DNA of 64,000 bases, taken from positions 620,145 to 684,144 of the forward strand of contig NZ_KB849780.1 in the NCBI RefSeq assembly GCF_000368965.1, read 5' to 3'. The number at the start of each line of letters is the position of its first letter. Within the stretch, counting starts at the first letter, position 1. This document shows positions 52,181 to 61,420 of this stretch, in pieces. Under the pieces are notes generated by a model that saw nothing but the letters and a program-made list of their open reading frames with translations, made no database searches and was not told the DNA's origin. Source of the DNA: Acinetobacter calcoaceticus DSM 30006 = CIP 81.8. Lineage in GTDB: Bacteria > Pseudomonadota > Gammaproteobacteria > Pseudomonadales > Moraxellaceae. The position numbers and the translations under genes were made by a program.

Positions 52181-52684
52181 ATGGAAACACAATATAAGGT
52201 GTTATGTGTCTGTTTAGGAAATATTTGCCGTTCTCCCACGGCTGAAGTGGTTTTTAGACATTATTGTGATGCACATCAACTCAATATACTTGTCGATTCT
52301 GCTGGAACGAGTAATTATCATCCAAACAAAGCACCAGATCAGCGCAGTCAGCTACACGCTAAAAAAAGAGGCTATGACTTATCTTTTTTACGAGCAAGAC
52401 AGCTTTCAACTCAAGACTTTTTAGAGTTTGATTTAATTTTGGCAATGGATCATCAAAACTTTGATGATATTCATGACATGCTACAAAGTGCGGTTTCTCA
52501 GTTTGGCACTCATCAAATTCGTGCAAAAGTAGCGTTAATGAGCGAGCATGATCCCCAATATCTGCAACAAGCCTTGCCTGACCCTTATTATGGCGGTGCT
52601 GATGGCTTTGAACGTGTACTCAATCAATGCGAGTCCAGTAGTTTGGCGTGGATAAATATTTTAAAAAAACAATTGAATGTTTAA
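52181..52684 (+). CDS. low-molecular-weight protein tyrosine phosphatase
   Basis: A 167-residue LMW-PTP with the P-loop C11-LGNIC-R17 (motif C-x5-R, residues CLGNICRS) and the general acid Asp in LPDPYYGG near residue 130. It removes phosphate from tyrosine in proteins. In Acinetobacter other LMW-PTPs partner with capsule kinases (wzb), but here it heads an operon with murB and others, so a different target is likely. The next gene starts 20 bases after its stop. Confidence 0.92.
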   Translation: METQYKVLCVCLGNICRSPTAEVVFRHYCDAHQLNILVDSAGTSNYHPNKAPDQRSQLHAKKRGYDLSFLRARQLSTQDFLEFDLILAMDHQNFDDIHDMLQSAVSQFGTHQIRAKVALMSEHDPQYLQQALPDPYYGGADGFERVLNQCESSSLAWINILKKQLNV

Positions 52685-52703
52685 GAATAGGTTTTTCAAT
52701 ACG

Positions 52704-53738
52704 ATGCAAATTCAAAATCATGTACAGCTTAAGCCATTCAATACTTTGAGTTTAGATGCAACAGTGTCTTACTACACCAAAGCTCAAACTATTCAGGATA
52801 TTGAGGAAGCTCTGGGTTTTGCTGAACAGCATAATTTAAATGTACTTGTATTATCGGGCGGTAGTAATATGCTACTGCCGCAACAGATCAATGCGTTGGT
52901 TATTCATCTAGATATTCAAGGTATCGAAGTTTTATCGAACGATGATGATTTCGTTCGAGTTAATGTCGGTGCAGGCCAAGTCTGGCATGATTTCGTTTTA
53001 TACAGTACTCAGCAAAATTGGTTTGGCTTGCAAAATCTCGCACTTATTCCTGGATTAGTCGGTGCCTCGCCTGTACAAAATATTGGTGCTTATGGAGTGG
53101 AAGTAGGGGAGTTTATTGAGTCGGTACAAGTATATGACCGTAAACTTAAACAAACTCAAACAATTTTGGCCGCCGACTGCCATTTCGCCTATCGTCATAG
53201 CATTTTTAAAGATGATCCGAACCGTTACATTATTACGCATGTGACTTTTAAATTGCTTAAACATCCCCATTTAAAGCTTAACTATGGTGATTTGAAGCAA
53301 GCAGTTGGAGATAATCAGACTGCCGAGAACTTACAAAATCAAGTCATTCATATTCGTCAAAGTAAACTCCCTGATCCAAAAGAATATCCAAATGTCGGAA
53401 GTTTCTTTAAAAATCCGATAGTTAATCCTCAAGAGTTTGAGCGCTTAGTCACACAATTCTCAACAATTCCACATTATCCTCAAGCGAGTGGAAACGTTAA
53501 AATTGCAGCAGGATGGTTAATTGATCAGGTGGGTTGGAAAGGTAAACAACTTGATATGGTGGGTATGTTTCACAAACAGGCATTGGTTTTGGTCAATTAT
53601 GCCAATGCATCTCTTACTGATGTAAAGAAAACTTATCAGGCTGTACAACATGATGTTGATCAGCGTTTCCATATTATGTTAGAACCAGAGCCTGTGCTTT
53701 ATAACAGTTTAGGTTTAATTGAAAATCATACGGAATAG
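52704..53738 (+). CDS. murB: UDP-N-acetylenolpyruvoylglucosamine reductase
   Basis: A 344-residue FAD enzyme that reduces the enolpyruvyl group to UDP-N-acetylmuramate, the second step of peptidoglycan precursor synthesis. FAD-binding [10 protein letters not shown] near residue 53, [17 protein letters not shown], catalytic Ser in [10 protein letters not shown], and a C-terminal Glu in [10 protein letters not shown] are present; type I MurB. The open frame starts nine codons upstream at 52677, overlapping the phosphatase gene; ATG 52704 aligns with the normal N-terminus. Essential gene. Confidence 0.95.
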   Translation: MQIQNHVQLKPFNTLSLDATVSYYTKAQTIQDIEEALGFAEQHNLNVLVLSGGSNMLLPQQINALVIHLDIQGIEVLSNDDDFVRVNVGAGQVWHDFVLYSTQQNWFGLQNLALIPGLVGASPVQNIGAYGVEVGEFIESVQVYDRKLKQTQTILAADCHFAYRHSIFKDDPNRYIITHVTFKLLKHPHLKLNYGDLKQAVGDNQTAENLQNQVIHIRQSKLPDPKEYPNVGSFFKNPIVNPQEFERLVTQFSTIPHYPQASGNVKIAAGWLIDQVGWKGKQLDMVGMFHKQALVLVNYANASLTDVKKTYQAVQHDVDQRFHIMLEPEPVLYNSLGLIENHTE

Positions 53739-53742
53739 TTTT

Positions 53743-54864
53743 ATGCCACAAGTACACTTAATGGTACGTTTAGTACAAGTAGTCACCGTGCTATTTTTAC
53801 TATTGGGCTGTTTCGTGGTTTTTTTATATTCGCCGTTTTATTCAAAATTAATTGTAGCTGGACTTAATTATTTTGTACCGGTTGATGTTAATCAAGTCGC
53901 TGCTGAAAGCCAGAGACAGGCTGCATTAAGTGAGCATGACAATTTAGAACCAGGCTCAAATCTATGGATTGCTCGTCAAGCATATTTAAAGCTGACTGAA
54001 AAAGCTTTACGTGAAAAAAAGACAACAGATCTGACCTATCTTCAAGAAAACTATAAGGCTTTGCAGCAAATTATTCTTTTAGAAGAAAAGGAACAAGATT
54101 CAGAGGCAGCCGCTTCCGTAACGGTTCCTTTAGTAGTTAGAAACTCAGAAATTGATGCGGCGGATGAAGCAAGTGCTCCTATTGATGAAGCTCTCTTTAT
54201 TAATAGTTCGGAAAATAAAGCACTTACAGAGCAATATACTGAGTTCTTGGCAAGAAAGCCTGAAGTACCAGAGCATCAAAAAGCTGTCAGTGAACCTGAA
54301 CAGAAAATTGAGTATGTTCGTAAAAACCCAATACCAGTCCAGTCTAAAAAGTTATCAGAACCTTATGCAATTGTTGTATTGGGTGGTGGATTAACCTTAG
54401 ATAAAAATGGTAAAGATATTGTGGTTAATGGCTACACGCGCTTACGCTTGGAAAAAACTTTAGAAATTGAAAAACAAAGTCATCTTCCTATTGTGCTTAG
54501 CGGTGTTGAAGCGCCTTATATGCAAACTTGGTTAAAAGAGCGCGGTGTGGAAGCAAAACTATTAGAAAAACGTAGTATGAATACATGTGAAAATACACGA
54601 TTTAGCTCTCTGTTGCTTCAGAAGAAAGGGGGTGCTCCGACGGTTATGTTGGTTACTGATGAATATCATATGCCGCGTACACGTCGACTATTTGCCTTAA
54701 ATGGTATAGAAACGATTCCTGTTGTAGCTCCGATGCCAACACCACTTACACGCTGGCAACCAAGTGTGCAAAATTACGATCATAGCCGCCGTGCGAATTA
54801 TGAATTACTTGCGACAATTCGCGACATGTTGTTTGGTTCAAGTGATTGTCGAGAGGTACCTTAA
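53743..54864 (+). CDS. YdcF/ElyC-like DUF218 membrane protein
   Basis: A 373-residue protein with one N-terminal membrane helix, a long variable, charged periplasmic linker (about residues 40-200), and a C-terminal DUF218 domain (AIVVLGGGLTLDKNGK, RLRLEKTLEIEK, VTDEYHMPRTRRLF). E. coli relatives ElyC and SanA influence envelope integrity and peptidoglycan or ECA synthesis. Location between murB and a lipase gene supports an envelope role. Its stop shares a base with the next start. Confidence 0.85.
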   Translation: MPQVHLMVRLVQVVTVLFLLLGCFVVFLYSPFYSKLIVAGLNYFVPVDVNQVAAESQRQAALSEHDNLEPGSNLWIARQAYLKLTEKALREKKTTDLTYLQENYKALQQIILLEEKEQDSEAAASVTVPLVVRNSEIDAADEASAPIDEALFINSSENKALTEQYTEFLARKPEVPEHQKAVSEPEQKIEYVRKNPIPVQSKKLSEPYAIVVLGGGLTLDKNGKDIVVNGYTRLRLEKTLEIEKQSHLPIVLSGVEAPYMQTWLKERGVEAKLLEKRSMNTCENTRFSSLLLQKKGGAPTVMLVTDEYHMPRTRRLFALNGIETIPVVAPMPTPLTRWQPSVQNYDHSRRANYELLATIRDMLFGSSDCREVP

Positions 54865-55892
54865 TGTCAGATATCCCATTTCTCAATCCTGCCGTATTAA
54901 AACAATTAGATTTGCCGGTTCCCAACCGTGATCTTACGCCACAGGTTTTAAACCCACTCAATTTAAATACATTAGAGGAACCATCGCGAGATTTGCTGGC
55001 CTACCGCAAATTGTATGGTTTGCATTTACTTGAATGTGATCATTGGCAGGGTTATGTTCAAATGCCTTTATTTCGCTTACATGTGCAGGTTTTCAAACCT
55101 AAAATAGACAAAATACAAGGTACCGTCTGTTTACTACATGGCTATCTTGAGCATAGCGGTATTTATCAGCCCATCATTCGAGAAATTCTTGAACAAGGTT
55201 TTAGTGTTATTACCTATGACTTACCTGGTCATGGCCTCAGTAATGGTTCACCGGCAAGCATTCAAAATTTTGACCACTATCAACAAGTACTGATGGCTGT
55301 TTATCAATATGTGAAACATGCAGATCAGTTGCCTAAACCTTGGGTTGGAATTGGGCAAAGCACGGGCGGGGCAATTTGGATGCATCATTTATTGGAATAT
55401 GCTGAAAAACGCCAAGATCCGATTGTAGATAGAGTCTTATTACTTTCTCCTTTGATTCGCCCTGCAAAAACAGCATGGTGGCATAATCCAGTTGGATTGG
55501 GCATTATTCGCCGTATTAAGCGCCAAGTACCAAGACACTTTAGACGTAATAATCATAATCCTGAATTTTTGCGTTTTATTCGTTTAAAAGATCCATTGCA
55601 ACCCCGAATGATGGGGATGGACTGGATTTTGGCAATGTCAAAATGGATGCAAGAAATGGAAGAACGGCCTGCTTGCCGTATCCCTGTCTGGCTTGCACAA
55701 GGTGCTCTTGATCAGACTGTTGACTGGCGTTACAACATTGAATTTATTCGTCGTAAATTTAGGCTTCAAACGCTATTAATGCTCGAAGAAGGTTCACATC
55801 AATTAATTAATGAACGTGCAGATATACGTGCGGCTTTAACAGGATTGATTCCAGCCTTTTTACATGCGAAACCAAAACATTTTTATTATTAA
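54864..55892 (+). CDS. alpha/beta hydrolase (lysophospholipase-like)
   Basis: A 342-residue hydrolase resembling monoacylglycerol lipase / PldB. Nucleophile Ser in GIGQSTGGA, oxyanion region LLHGYLEHSGIY, DLPGHGLSNG, and a late EGSHQLINE for the catalytic His. GAGAGG is placed ahead of ATG 54864, which overlaps the ydcF-like stop (TAATG). It ends the four-gene operon beginning at 52181. Confidence 0.88.
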   Translation: MSDIPFLNPAVLKQLDLPVPNRDLTPQVLNPLNLNTLEEPSRDLLAYRKLYGLHLLECDHWQGYVQMPLFRLHVQVFKPKIDKIQGTVCLLHGYLEHSGIYQPIIREILEQGFSVITYDLPGHGLSNGSPASIQNFDHYQQVLMAVYQYVKHADQLPKPWVGIGQSTGGAIWMHHLLEYAEKRQDPIVDRVLLLSPLIRPAKTAWWHNPVGLGIIRRIKRQVPRHFRRNNHNPEFLRFIRLKDPLQPRMMGMDWILAMSKWMQEMEERPACRIPVWLAQGALDQTVDWRYNIEFIRRKFRLQTLLMLEEGSHQLINERADIRAALTGLIPAFLHAKPKHFYY

Positions 55893-55898
55893 AAAATA

Positions 55899-55931
55899 AT
55901 GCATCTATCCAATAATTTTGGATAGATGCAT
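55899..55931. terminator. terminator with a perfect 14-bp stem
   Basis: ATGCATCTATCCAA / TTGGATAGATGCAT with loop TAATT. It ends the murB operon and lies between convergent genes. Confidence 0.8.
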
Positions 55932-55948
55932 GACTTAATCTATGTGCC

Positions 55949-56452
55949 TTATTTTGAATTTTGGTAAAGCTGCATGAAGTTTTTATAAACTGAAGATTGC
56001 TTTTGTGGACTATACATATTGCGTTCAATCGTTCCTTTATCCGTTTTTATTAAAACGTTTACATTTTGAGCATTTTTAAACTCTTGTAAGAATTGGCTTG
56101 GAATAATAAAGAACGTAGTTGAATGTTTAGGCACTAATCGACTTACATTCGTTTTTTCAGTTGCTTGAGCGGGTTGATAAGTAAATCGTTTGCCATCAAT
56201 ATCAAATATTAGGTCGTTAATATCATAAAAGTTATAACTACTACTTAAATGAACATCTACGCGGAGCTGATCTTTTTGATTATCGTTCCATTTAACGAGC
56301 AAGCTAGGACATAATTCAGTTGGTAAACAGTTGAGCTGACCAGCTGTCTTTACTACAGTAGGAGCTGTTGCTTTATCTGTACCAAATTGTGTGGTGCTGC
56401 AAGCCGTTGTAAGTATACAAGAACCCAATAAGAGTAGAGATTTCTTCATCAT
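55949..56452 (-). CDS. hypothetical lipoprotein (167 aa)
   Basis: A 167-residue lipoprotein: signal with the lipobox LTTAC near residues 15-19, then a mature beta-rich domain with one Cys pair (NCLPTELC). No family is recognised; the repeated strand pattern (LRVDVHLSSS, DLIFDIDGKRFTY, TTFFIIPSQFL) suggests a small beta sandwich on the outer membrane. A broken gene of similar kind lies just upstream (56514-56775). Confidence 0.7.
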   Translation of the reverse strand: MMKKSLLLLGSCILTTACSTTQFGTDKATAPTVVKTAGQLNCLPTELCPSLLVKWNDNQKDQLRVDVHLSSSYNFYDINDLIFDIDGKRFTYQPAQATEKTNVSRLVPKHSTTFFIIPSQFLQEFKNAQNVNVLIKTDKGTIERNMYSPQKQSSVYKNFMQLYQNSK

Positions 56453-56513
56453 ATAAATTCCAAGATAGTATGTTTAATATTATTTATGTTAAGACCAATA
56501 ATTTTGACATAAA

Positions 56514-56775
56514 TTAACGTGTAGTTGGGCTTAAAAATACAAATGGTTTTGCAATTTTAAAGGAAGAAGTAGCATTACCTGCATAGATATGGCTTTGATC
56601 GGGCCCTAAATCAAGTCTACGCGTTTTACCATCTTTAAAATTAATCTTTTTTAAGTCGACCCAAAACACATTTGGTGATAGGGCAGACTCGAAAAAAATA
56701 GAGCAGCTGTTTATTTATGATCGGCCACAGTTCGGCCCGTGCAACAAAAGAAGAGATGAATGTTTTTTTCAACAT
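56514..56775 (-). pseudogene. broken lipoprotein-like gene
   Basis: ATG at 56775 has a ribosome-binding site (AAGAAGG) and starts MLKKTFISSFVA, a typical signal peptide. Further down the minus strand the frame changes: a second frame ending at the TAA at 56514 encodes a coherent peptide (NVFWVDLKKINFKDGKT, then FKIAKPFVFLSP). The first frame ends early in this region and the second has a stop codon at its upstream end, so at least one frameshift and one stop separate the halves. The intact protein would have been about 87 residues, and was probably a small secreted or lipid-anchored protein. Confidence 0.6.
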
Positions 56776-56985
56776 GATGAGATACCTTCTTGTTATAAGC
56801 ATTAAAAAGTTTTTATTAAATAAAATTAAAATGTGTACGTTATTTATACTTTTATATTAGGTGAAAAATTGATTAAATACAAATTAAAAGGAGAGTGAAA
56901 TTTAATCAAAAATTACATATTAATTTTAAATATGGAAGAGCATCACACTATAAATGTAATGCTCAAGTTAGAAAATTAATATAAA

Positions 56986-58659
56986 TTAGAAATGATTGGC
57001 ATCAGCCATATTCCACATCCGATAATAAAAATTATCATCGTCATTATTAAGTTCAGATTGTAAAAGTTCACCTTCTTTTAAGAAAAAATGCAATTGAGCA
57101 TAGTTCTTAATTTCACGATCGTTTACTCGCTGAGCCAAATGATGGGCTTTAATATCCGAAGGATGGCGTAAACCAGCCGCAGCAATCATTTCTGATAATG
57201 CATGCAATGTATTTTTATGAAAGTTAAATACCCGTTCTGATTTGGTTGGTACATCAATTGCTTTTTGGCGGTCTTTATCTTGGGTTGCAACACCTACAGG
57301 GCATTGGTTAGTGTGACAGCTTTGTGCCTGAATACACCCAACAGCAAACATGAAACCACGTGCTGAGTTAACCCAATCTGCACCTAGTGCAAAAGTACTG
57401 GCAATATCGAAAGCACTAATGATTTTACCACTAGCACCAATCTTAACTTGATCTCTTAGCCCTGCACCGACAAGTGTGTTATGGACAAAGCGTAAGCCTT
57501 CACGTAATGGTGTACCAATATTATCGCTAAACTCAATTGGCGCTGCACCTGTACCGCCTTCAGAACCGTCAACCACAATAAAGTCAGGAACAATTTTTGT
57601 TTCAAGCATTGCTTTAACAATACTCATAAATTGCCAAGGCTGACCAATACACAGTTTAAAACCAACTGGTTTACCGCCAGATAATGTGCGCAACTTCTGT
57701 AAGAAATGCATCATTTCAATTGGGGTAGAAAAACTAGAGTGCTTTGCAGGAGAAATACAGTCATGATCGCGCGAAACCCCGCGGATTTCGGCAATTTCTG
57801 CGGTAATTTTATGTTTAGGTAAAATACCGCCATGGCCCGGTTTTGCACCTTGGGAAAGCTTCAGTTCAATCATTTTGATCTGTGGTAATTGGGATTGTTT
57901 GGCAAACTTTTGCTCGTCAAATTTCCCATCTACGGTACGGCATCCAAAATAACCACTGGCAATTTGCCAAACAATATCACCGCCATTTTCTAGATGATAA
58001 GGGCTTAAACTACCTTCGCCAGTATCATGATAAAACCCACCTAACTGCGCTCCTTTATTTAATGCACGGATCGCATTGGCACTTAAACTACCAAAGCTCA
58101 TGGCAGAGATGTTCATAATTGACGCGCTATAAGGTTGAAGGCATTGTGCATTACCAACCTGAATACGGAAACTCTTTGGATCTGCTGGTGGGCAAGGGCT
58201 TATTGAGTGGACAATAAAGCGATAGTTTTCTTGATAAACGTCAATAATTGAACCAAAAGGTTTATCTGCATTTTCATTTTTAGCGCGTTGATAAACTAGA
58301 CTTCTTTGCATACGCGAAAAAGGTAGAGCATCTTGATCCGCTTCAATAAAGTATTGGCGAATTTCTGGGCGTATATCTTCAAATAAAAAACGGAAATGCC
58401 CCATAATTGGGTAGTTTCTTAAAATTGAATGTTTATTCTGCAAAACATCATAGAGGCCTAATAAGCTTAGTGCACCCGTGAGCACCCATAAACCGTTAAG
58501 TAGAGTATCTGAAATAAAATAATAGATACTGTGAGGGGTATATACGGTGCGAAACCATGTAATGCTGAGTGCAGTAAAAATACATAAGAACCAGAGAGAA
58601 TGGCGTGAAAAGAATGTATTGAGAAATTTATGTCGAATGATTTGTGCTGGACTCGCCAT
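56986..58659 (-). CDS. FMN-binding glutamate synthase-like protein
   Basis: A 557-residue protein with two N-terminal membrane helices (LWFLCIFTALSITWF and ISDTLLNGLWVLTGALSLL) and a large domain like the central FMN-binding part of glutamate synthase (MNISAMSFGSLSANAIRALNKG, GEGSLSPYHLENGGDIVWQ, QGAKPGHGGILP, DGSEGGTGAAPIEF, and the Cys cluster CIQAQSCHTNQCPVGVATQ). No glutaminase domain is present, so glutamine-dependent glutamate synthesis is unlikely; the real reaction is unknown. Single-gene unit. Confidence 0.88.
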   Translation of the reverse strand: MASPAQIIRHKFLNTFFSRHSLWFLCIFTALSITWFRTVYTPHSIYYFISDTLLNGLWVLTGALSLLGLYDVLQNKHSILRNYPIMGHFRFLFEDIRPEIRQYFIEADQDALPFSRMQRSLVYQRAKNENADKPFGSIIDVYQENYRFIVHSISPCPPADPKSFRIQVGNAQCLQPYSASIMNISAMSFGSLSANAIRALNKGAQLGGFYHDTGEGSLSPYHLENGGDIVWQIASGYFGCRTVDGKFDEQKFAKQSQLPQIKMIELKLSQGAKPGHGGILPKHKITAEIAEIRGVSRDHDCISPAKHSSFSTPIEMMHFLQKLRTLSGGKPVGFKLCIGQPWQFMSIVKAMLETKIVPDFIVVDGSEGGTGAAPIEFSDNIGTPLREGLRFVHNTLVGAGLRDQVKIGASGKIISAFDIASTFALGADWVNSARGFMFAVGCIQAQSCHTNQCPVGVATQDKDRQKAIDVPTKSERVFNFHKNTLHALSEMIAAAGLRHPSDIKAHHLAQRVNDREIKNYAQLHFFLKEGELLQSELNNDDDNFYYRMWNMADANHF

Positions 58660-59123
58660 ATTGGAACAAATTCCTAATGTTTTACTGGCACATACCTTGC
58701 CAAGAAGTAAGTAAAACTACAAGTATGAAATTGTTAGTTTTAGGGGGCAAGAAAGAGTACATTCAAAGGTTCGCTTGATTTAAAAATATATTTTTAAATA
58801 GAAAGTATTTTGACTATAAATAATATTTAATCTGAAGATTTTAGCATTAAGATAAATTATAAAATTAATGGATTTTATAAATGTTTAGTTGTACTGAAAA
58901 ATATATTTTGTTAAATCAATTTCTAAAAAACTATATATAAACTAAATGTAAATTTAGATTTATTTAAAAATAATAAAATTATTTGAATGCTATTTTATGT
59001 ATTTGGAATACTTAATACTGTACTATTTAATTGTTATTTGCTAATATAAATAAATTGAAATAATATTTTTTAATAGACATTACTACAACTATATAAGATT
59101 CTAAAAATTATTTAAGGACTGAA
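58660..59123. other. AT-rich intergenic region
   Basis: This 464-base gap lies between divergent genes. It is over three-quarters A and T in long stretches. I see no gene or clear repeat, and only the promoters of both flanking genes can be presumed. Confidence 0.4.
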
Positions 59124-59555
59124 ATGAATTGGAAATTATTAATATGCTCTATTCTTCTAACGGGAGTCTTTTTCTTAACTTTAATGTTCTATTTAGGTTT
59201 TGATTTAGATACTTTTAAAAAAGTCGTTCTAATACAAAGTTTGTTAGTAGCTGCGGCTATCATCTTTGACTCTATGGAACGAAAGGATAATCCTATCTTT
59301 CCAGGATATATCATTTATCCCTTACTGGGTATTTTATTTGTTTTAGGGGTTACGCCTATTCTAGATTTTTTTGCTGAGAGACCTAAAGGATTTCATAGTT
59401 GGGATATTAGGAATATGTTTGTGTTCAACTCTAGCAGTGCAGACTATCAATTTAGGGACTTGGCTTGGTATGGCAAAGCCTATATACAATTAGGTTTTGC
59501 TATGGTGGGTGGATTTCTCGGCCTGTTTTTTCATTTAATTTTTAGAAATAGTTAA
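59124..59555 (+). CDS. small membrane protein (143 aa)
   Basis: A 143-residue inner-membrane protein with about four hydrophobic segments (LLICSILLTGVFFLTLMFYLG, VVLIQSLLVAAAIIF, IIYPLLGILFVLGVTPIL, and a final GFAMVGGFLGLFFHLIF). A soluble loop of about 45 residues with charged and aromatic residues lies before the last segment. No family is recognised. ATG at 59124 follows AAGGACTGAA. Confidence 0.65.
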   Translation: MNWKLLICSILLTGVFFLTLMFYLGFDLDTFKKVVLIQSLLVAAAIIFDSMERKDNPIFPGYIIYPLLGILFVLGVTPILDFFAERPKGFHSWDIRNMFVFNSSSADYQFRDLAWYGKAYIQLGFAMVGGFLGLFFHLIFRNS

Positions 59556-60088
59556 GCTAATGCTACCTTCTTCTGGTAGGTGAAAAGTTGTTTTAATTAC
59601 TGAAAATTCTTAAAAAATCCTAGAACTGTTATAAGTTACTTAGATTTCTTATTCATAAAATATTGTTTTCTTATTCATTTAAAATATATAGAACAATCAG
59701 TAGCTTACTTTTTGTTCTTGTTTTTTTGACCAAAGGTTAAAAAATTATAAATTACTAAAAGTGATGGTAAATTTTAACTAATGAAAAGCTATAATTTTTT
59801 TAGTAAAACTAATAAAAACTGAATAAAAGTATCGAAAATTCATATAAAAAGTGTAATAAACCATAAAAATTTTTCTAATTGAGAAATTCATCAGAAGTCG
59901 AACTATTAATTGATATTTAAAATGAAACTTATGTTAGTGTTTTTGTTGTTTTTTTGTATTATGCGCGGTCAGTAGAGTAAAAAATAATGCTTTGAAAAAA
60001 CAATCAGAAAAGCTAGTGATTGTGTTGGGGAAGGCTAGTTTTTACATCTATTAATTTTATTGGCGTAATGTAAAAAAGGTTTTTAACC
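59556..60088 (+). promoter_or_regulatory. AT-rich leader of the second pilus operon
   Basis: A 533-base AT-rich stretch that precedes the second pilus subunit, as in the first operon. A possible leader stem (AAAAGCTAG / CTAGTTTTT around 60009-60045) is weak. The last bases before ATG (AAAAAAGGTTTTTAACC) resemble those of the first operon (AAAAGGTTTTGACT). No gene seen. Confidence 0.35.
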
Positions 60089-60619
60089 ATGAAAAAGTCT
60101 CTCATTTGTTTATCAGCAATTGCTATGGGTTTAATGTCTATCAATGCCACAAATGCCGCAACAGCAACAGGCACCTTGACTGTTAAAGCAACAATTACAA
60201 ATAGCTGTGTATTGAATACTTCAGCTACAGGTACAACAGCTAATGCAGTTTTAGATTTTGGTACTTTAAGTTCTCTTGCTAGCAACGTCGATGCAGATAC
60301 TACAACGACAGGTGGTACGGCCATCAAAGTTTTATGTAACAACACTGTGCCATGGACTTTGGCTTTTGATGCCGGCAAAAATGCTCAAACTACCCAACGT
60401 CGTATGATTGGTGGTGCAACAAGCAACGAATTTATTCCTTACAACCTTTTCTCTGACACTAACCGTGCAACAGCAATTGGTATTGCAACAACTGCATATA
60501 GCGGTACTGGTACTGGTGCGCCACAAGCAGTTAACGTCTATGGTCGTATCCCTGCTGGCTCAACTTTGCCAAGCGCAGGTAGCTATGTGGACACTGTAAC
60601 TGTAACAGTGACTTATTAA
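60089..60619 (+). CDS. spore-coat-U pilus major subunit, second operon
   Basis: A 176-residue pilin nearly matching the subunit at 4201. After the signal peptide the mature proteins share long identical stretches, for example TNSCVLNTSATGTTANAVLD and CNNTVPWTLAFDAG, and differ at scattered positions and in the signal peptide. It has the same SCPU fold, disulfide pair and C-terminal VTVTVTY. It leads a second, unbroken pilus operon. Similarity at the DNA level is lower than in the usher tract, so the gene has had time to drift. Confidence 0.9.
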   Translation: MKKSLICLSAIAMGLMSINATNAATATGTLTVKATITNSCVLNTSATGTTANAVLDFGTLSSLASNVDADTTTTGGTAIKVLCNNTVPWTLAFDAGKNAQTTQRRMIGGATSNEFIPYNLFSDTNRATAIGIATTAYSGTGTGAPQAVNVYGRIPAGSTLPSAGSYVDTVTVTVTY

Positions 60620-60645
60620 TTTTTAATAAGTTTTATTGTGTCATT

Positions 60646-60671
60646 GCTAGCTCTTGATTGAGAGAGCTAGC
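60646..60671 (+). terminator. intercistronic hairpin, second pilus operon
   Basis: GCTAGCTCT / AGAGCTAGC stem with an eight-base loop between subunit and chaperone genes, placed as in the first operon but of different sequence, so the structure is what is kept. Confidence 0.6.
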
Positions 60672-60702
60672 CTAATTTGAGAAAAGTAGTTCTGGGCAAA
60701 TC

Positions 60703-61410
60703 ATGAGAAAAAATATCTTTGTTATTACAAGTTTATTGTTATTTTTGCCTAGTATGCTGAACGCTGCATCAATTCGTCTTTCGCCTGTAAGTATTGAAAT
60801 ATTAAATGATCAATCGGCGTCCTCAATTAGCCTATATAACCAGTCAAATGAAAGCACTGATTTGCAGGTACGTGTATTTGAATGGCGACAAAATGCTGGG
60901 CAAGATCAATTAATACCTACAGATGAGATCGCGGTTAGCCCCCCGTTTTTAAAATTACAACCTAATGATTCTTATAACTTACGTGTAGTTAGAATTAATC
61001 CAGCACCAGTTTCTGGTGAGCAAACATACCGTATTATTATTGATGAACTACCGAAACCGATTGATAACCGTAAAGCGGATCAAGGGATTAATGTACTACT
61101 ACGTTCGTCATTGCCTCTATTTGTCGTAAATAAAGATGCAATTACTAAACTTACTTGGTCAATTCAACAAGAGCAAAATACTTCTTCTCTTATGATTAGC
61201 AATGTTGGCAATCGACACGCACTTTTAAATAATTTAACACTTGTTGATGTAACAGCAAATAAAAGTTATGCCATTAAAGTAAATACGGTGAATGGTTATA
61301 TTCTTGCTGGCAAAGCAAGAAATTTTAATATTAGCCCTGATTTCAAATTTCAAGCGGATCATAAATATAATATTTCATTGAATATTAACGGTAAGCAAAC
61401 ATCTCTTTAA
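60703..61410 (+). CDS. periplasmic pilus chaperone, second operon
   Basis: A 235-residue PapD-type chaperone with a signal peptide ending at LNAA and the same two-domain layout as the one at 4806. Identical stretches include SYNLRVVRINPAPVSGE and YRIIIDELPKPID; the C-terminal domain is more different, including the QQEQNTSSLMIS segment. It is expected to serve the subunit and usher of its own operon, although similarity suggests cross-talk with the first set. Its stop is ten bases from the usher start. Confidence 0.9.
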   Translation: MRKNIFVITSLLLFLPSMLNAASIRLSPVSIEILNDQSASSISLYNQSNESTDLQVRVFEWRQNAGQDQLIPTDEIAVSPPFLKLQPNDSYNLRVVRINPAPVSGEQTYRIIIDELPKPIDNRKADQGINVLLRSSLPLFVVNKDAITKLTWSIQQEQNTSSLMISNVGNRHALLNNLTLVDVTANKSYAIKVNTVNGYILAGKARNFNISPDFKFQADHKYNISLNINGKQTSL

Positions 61411-61420
61411 AGAGGCACAT

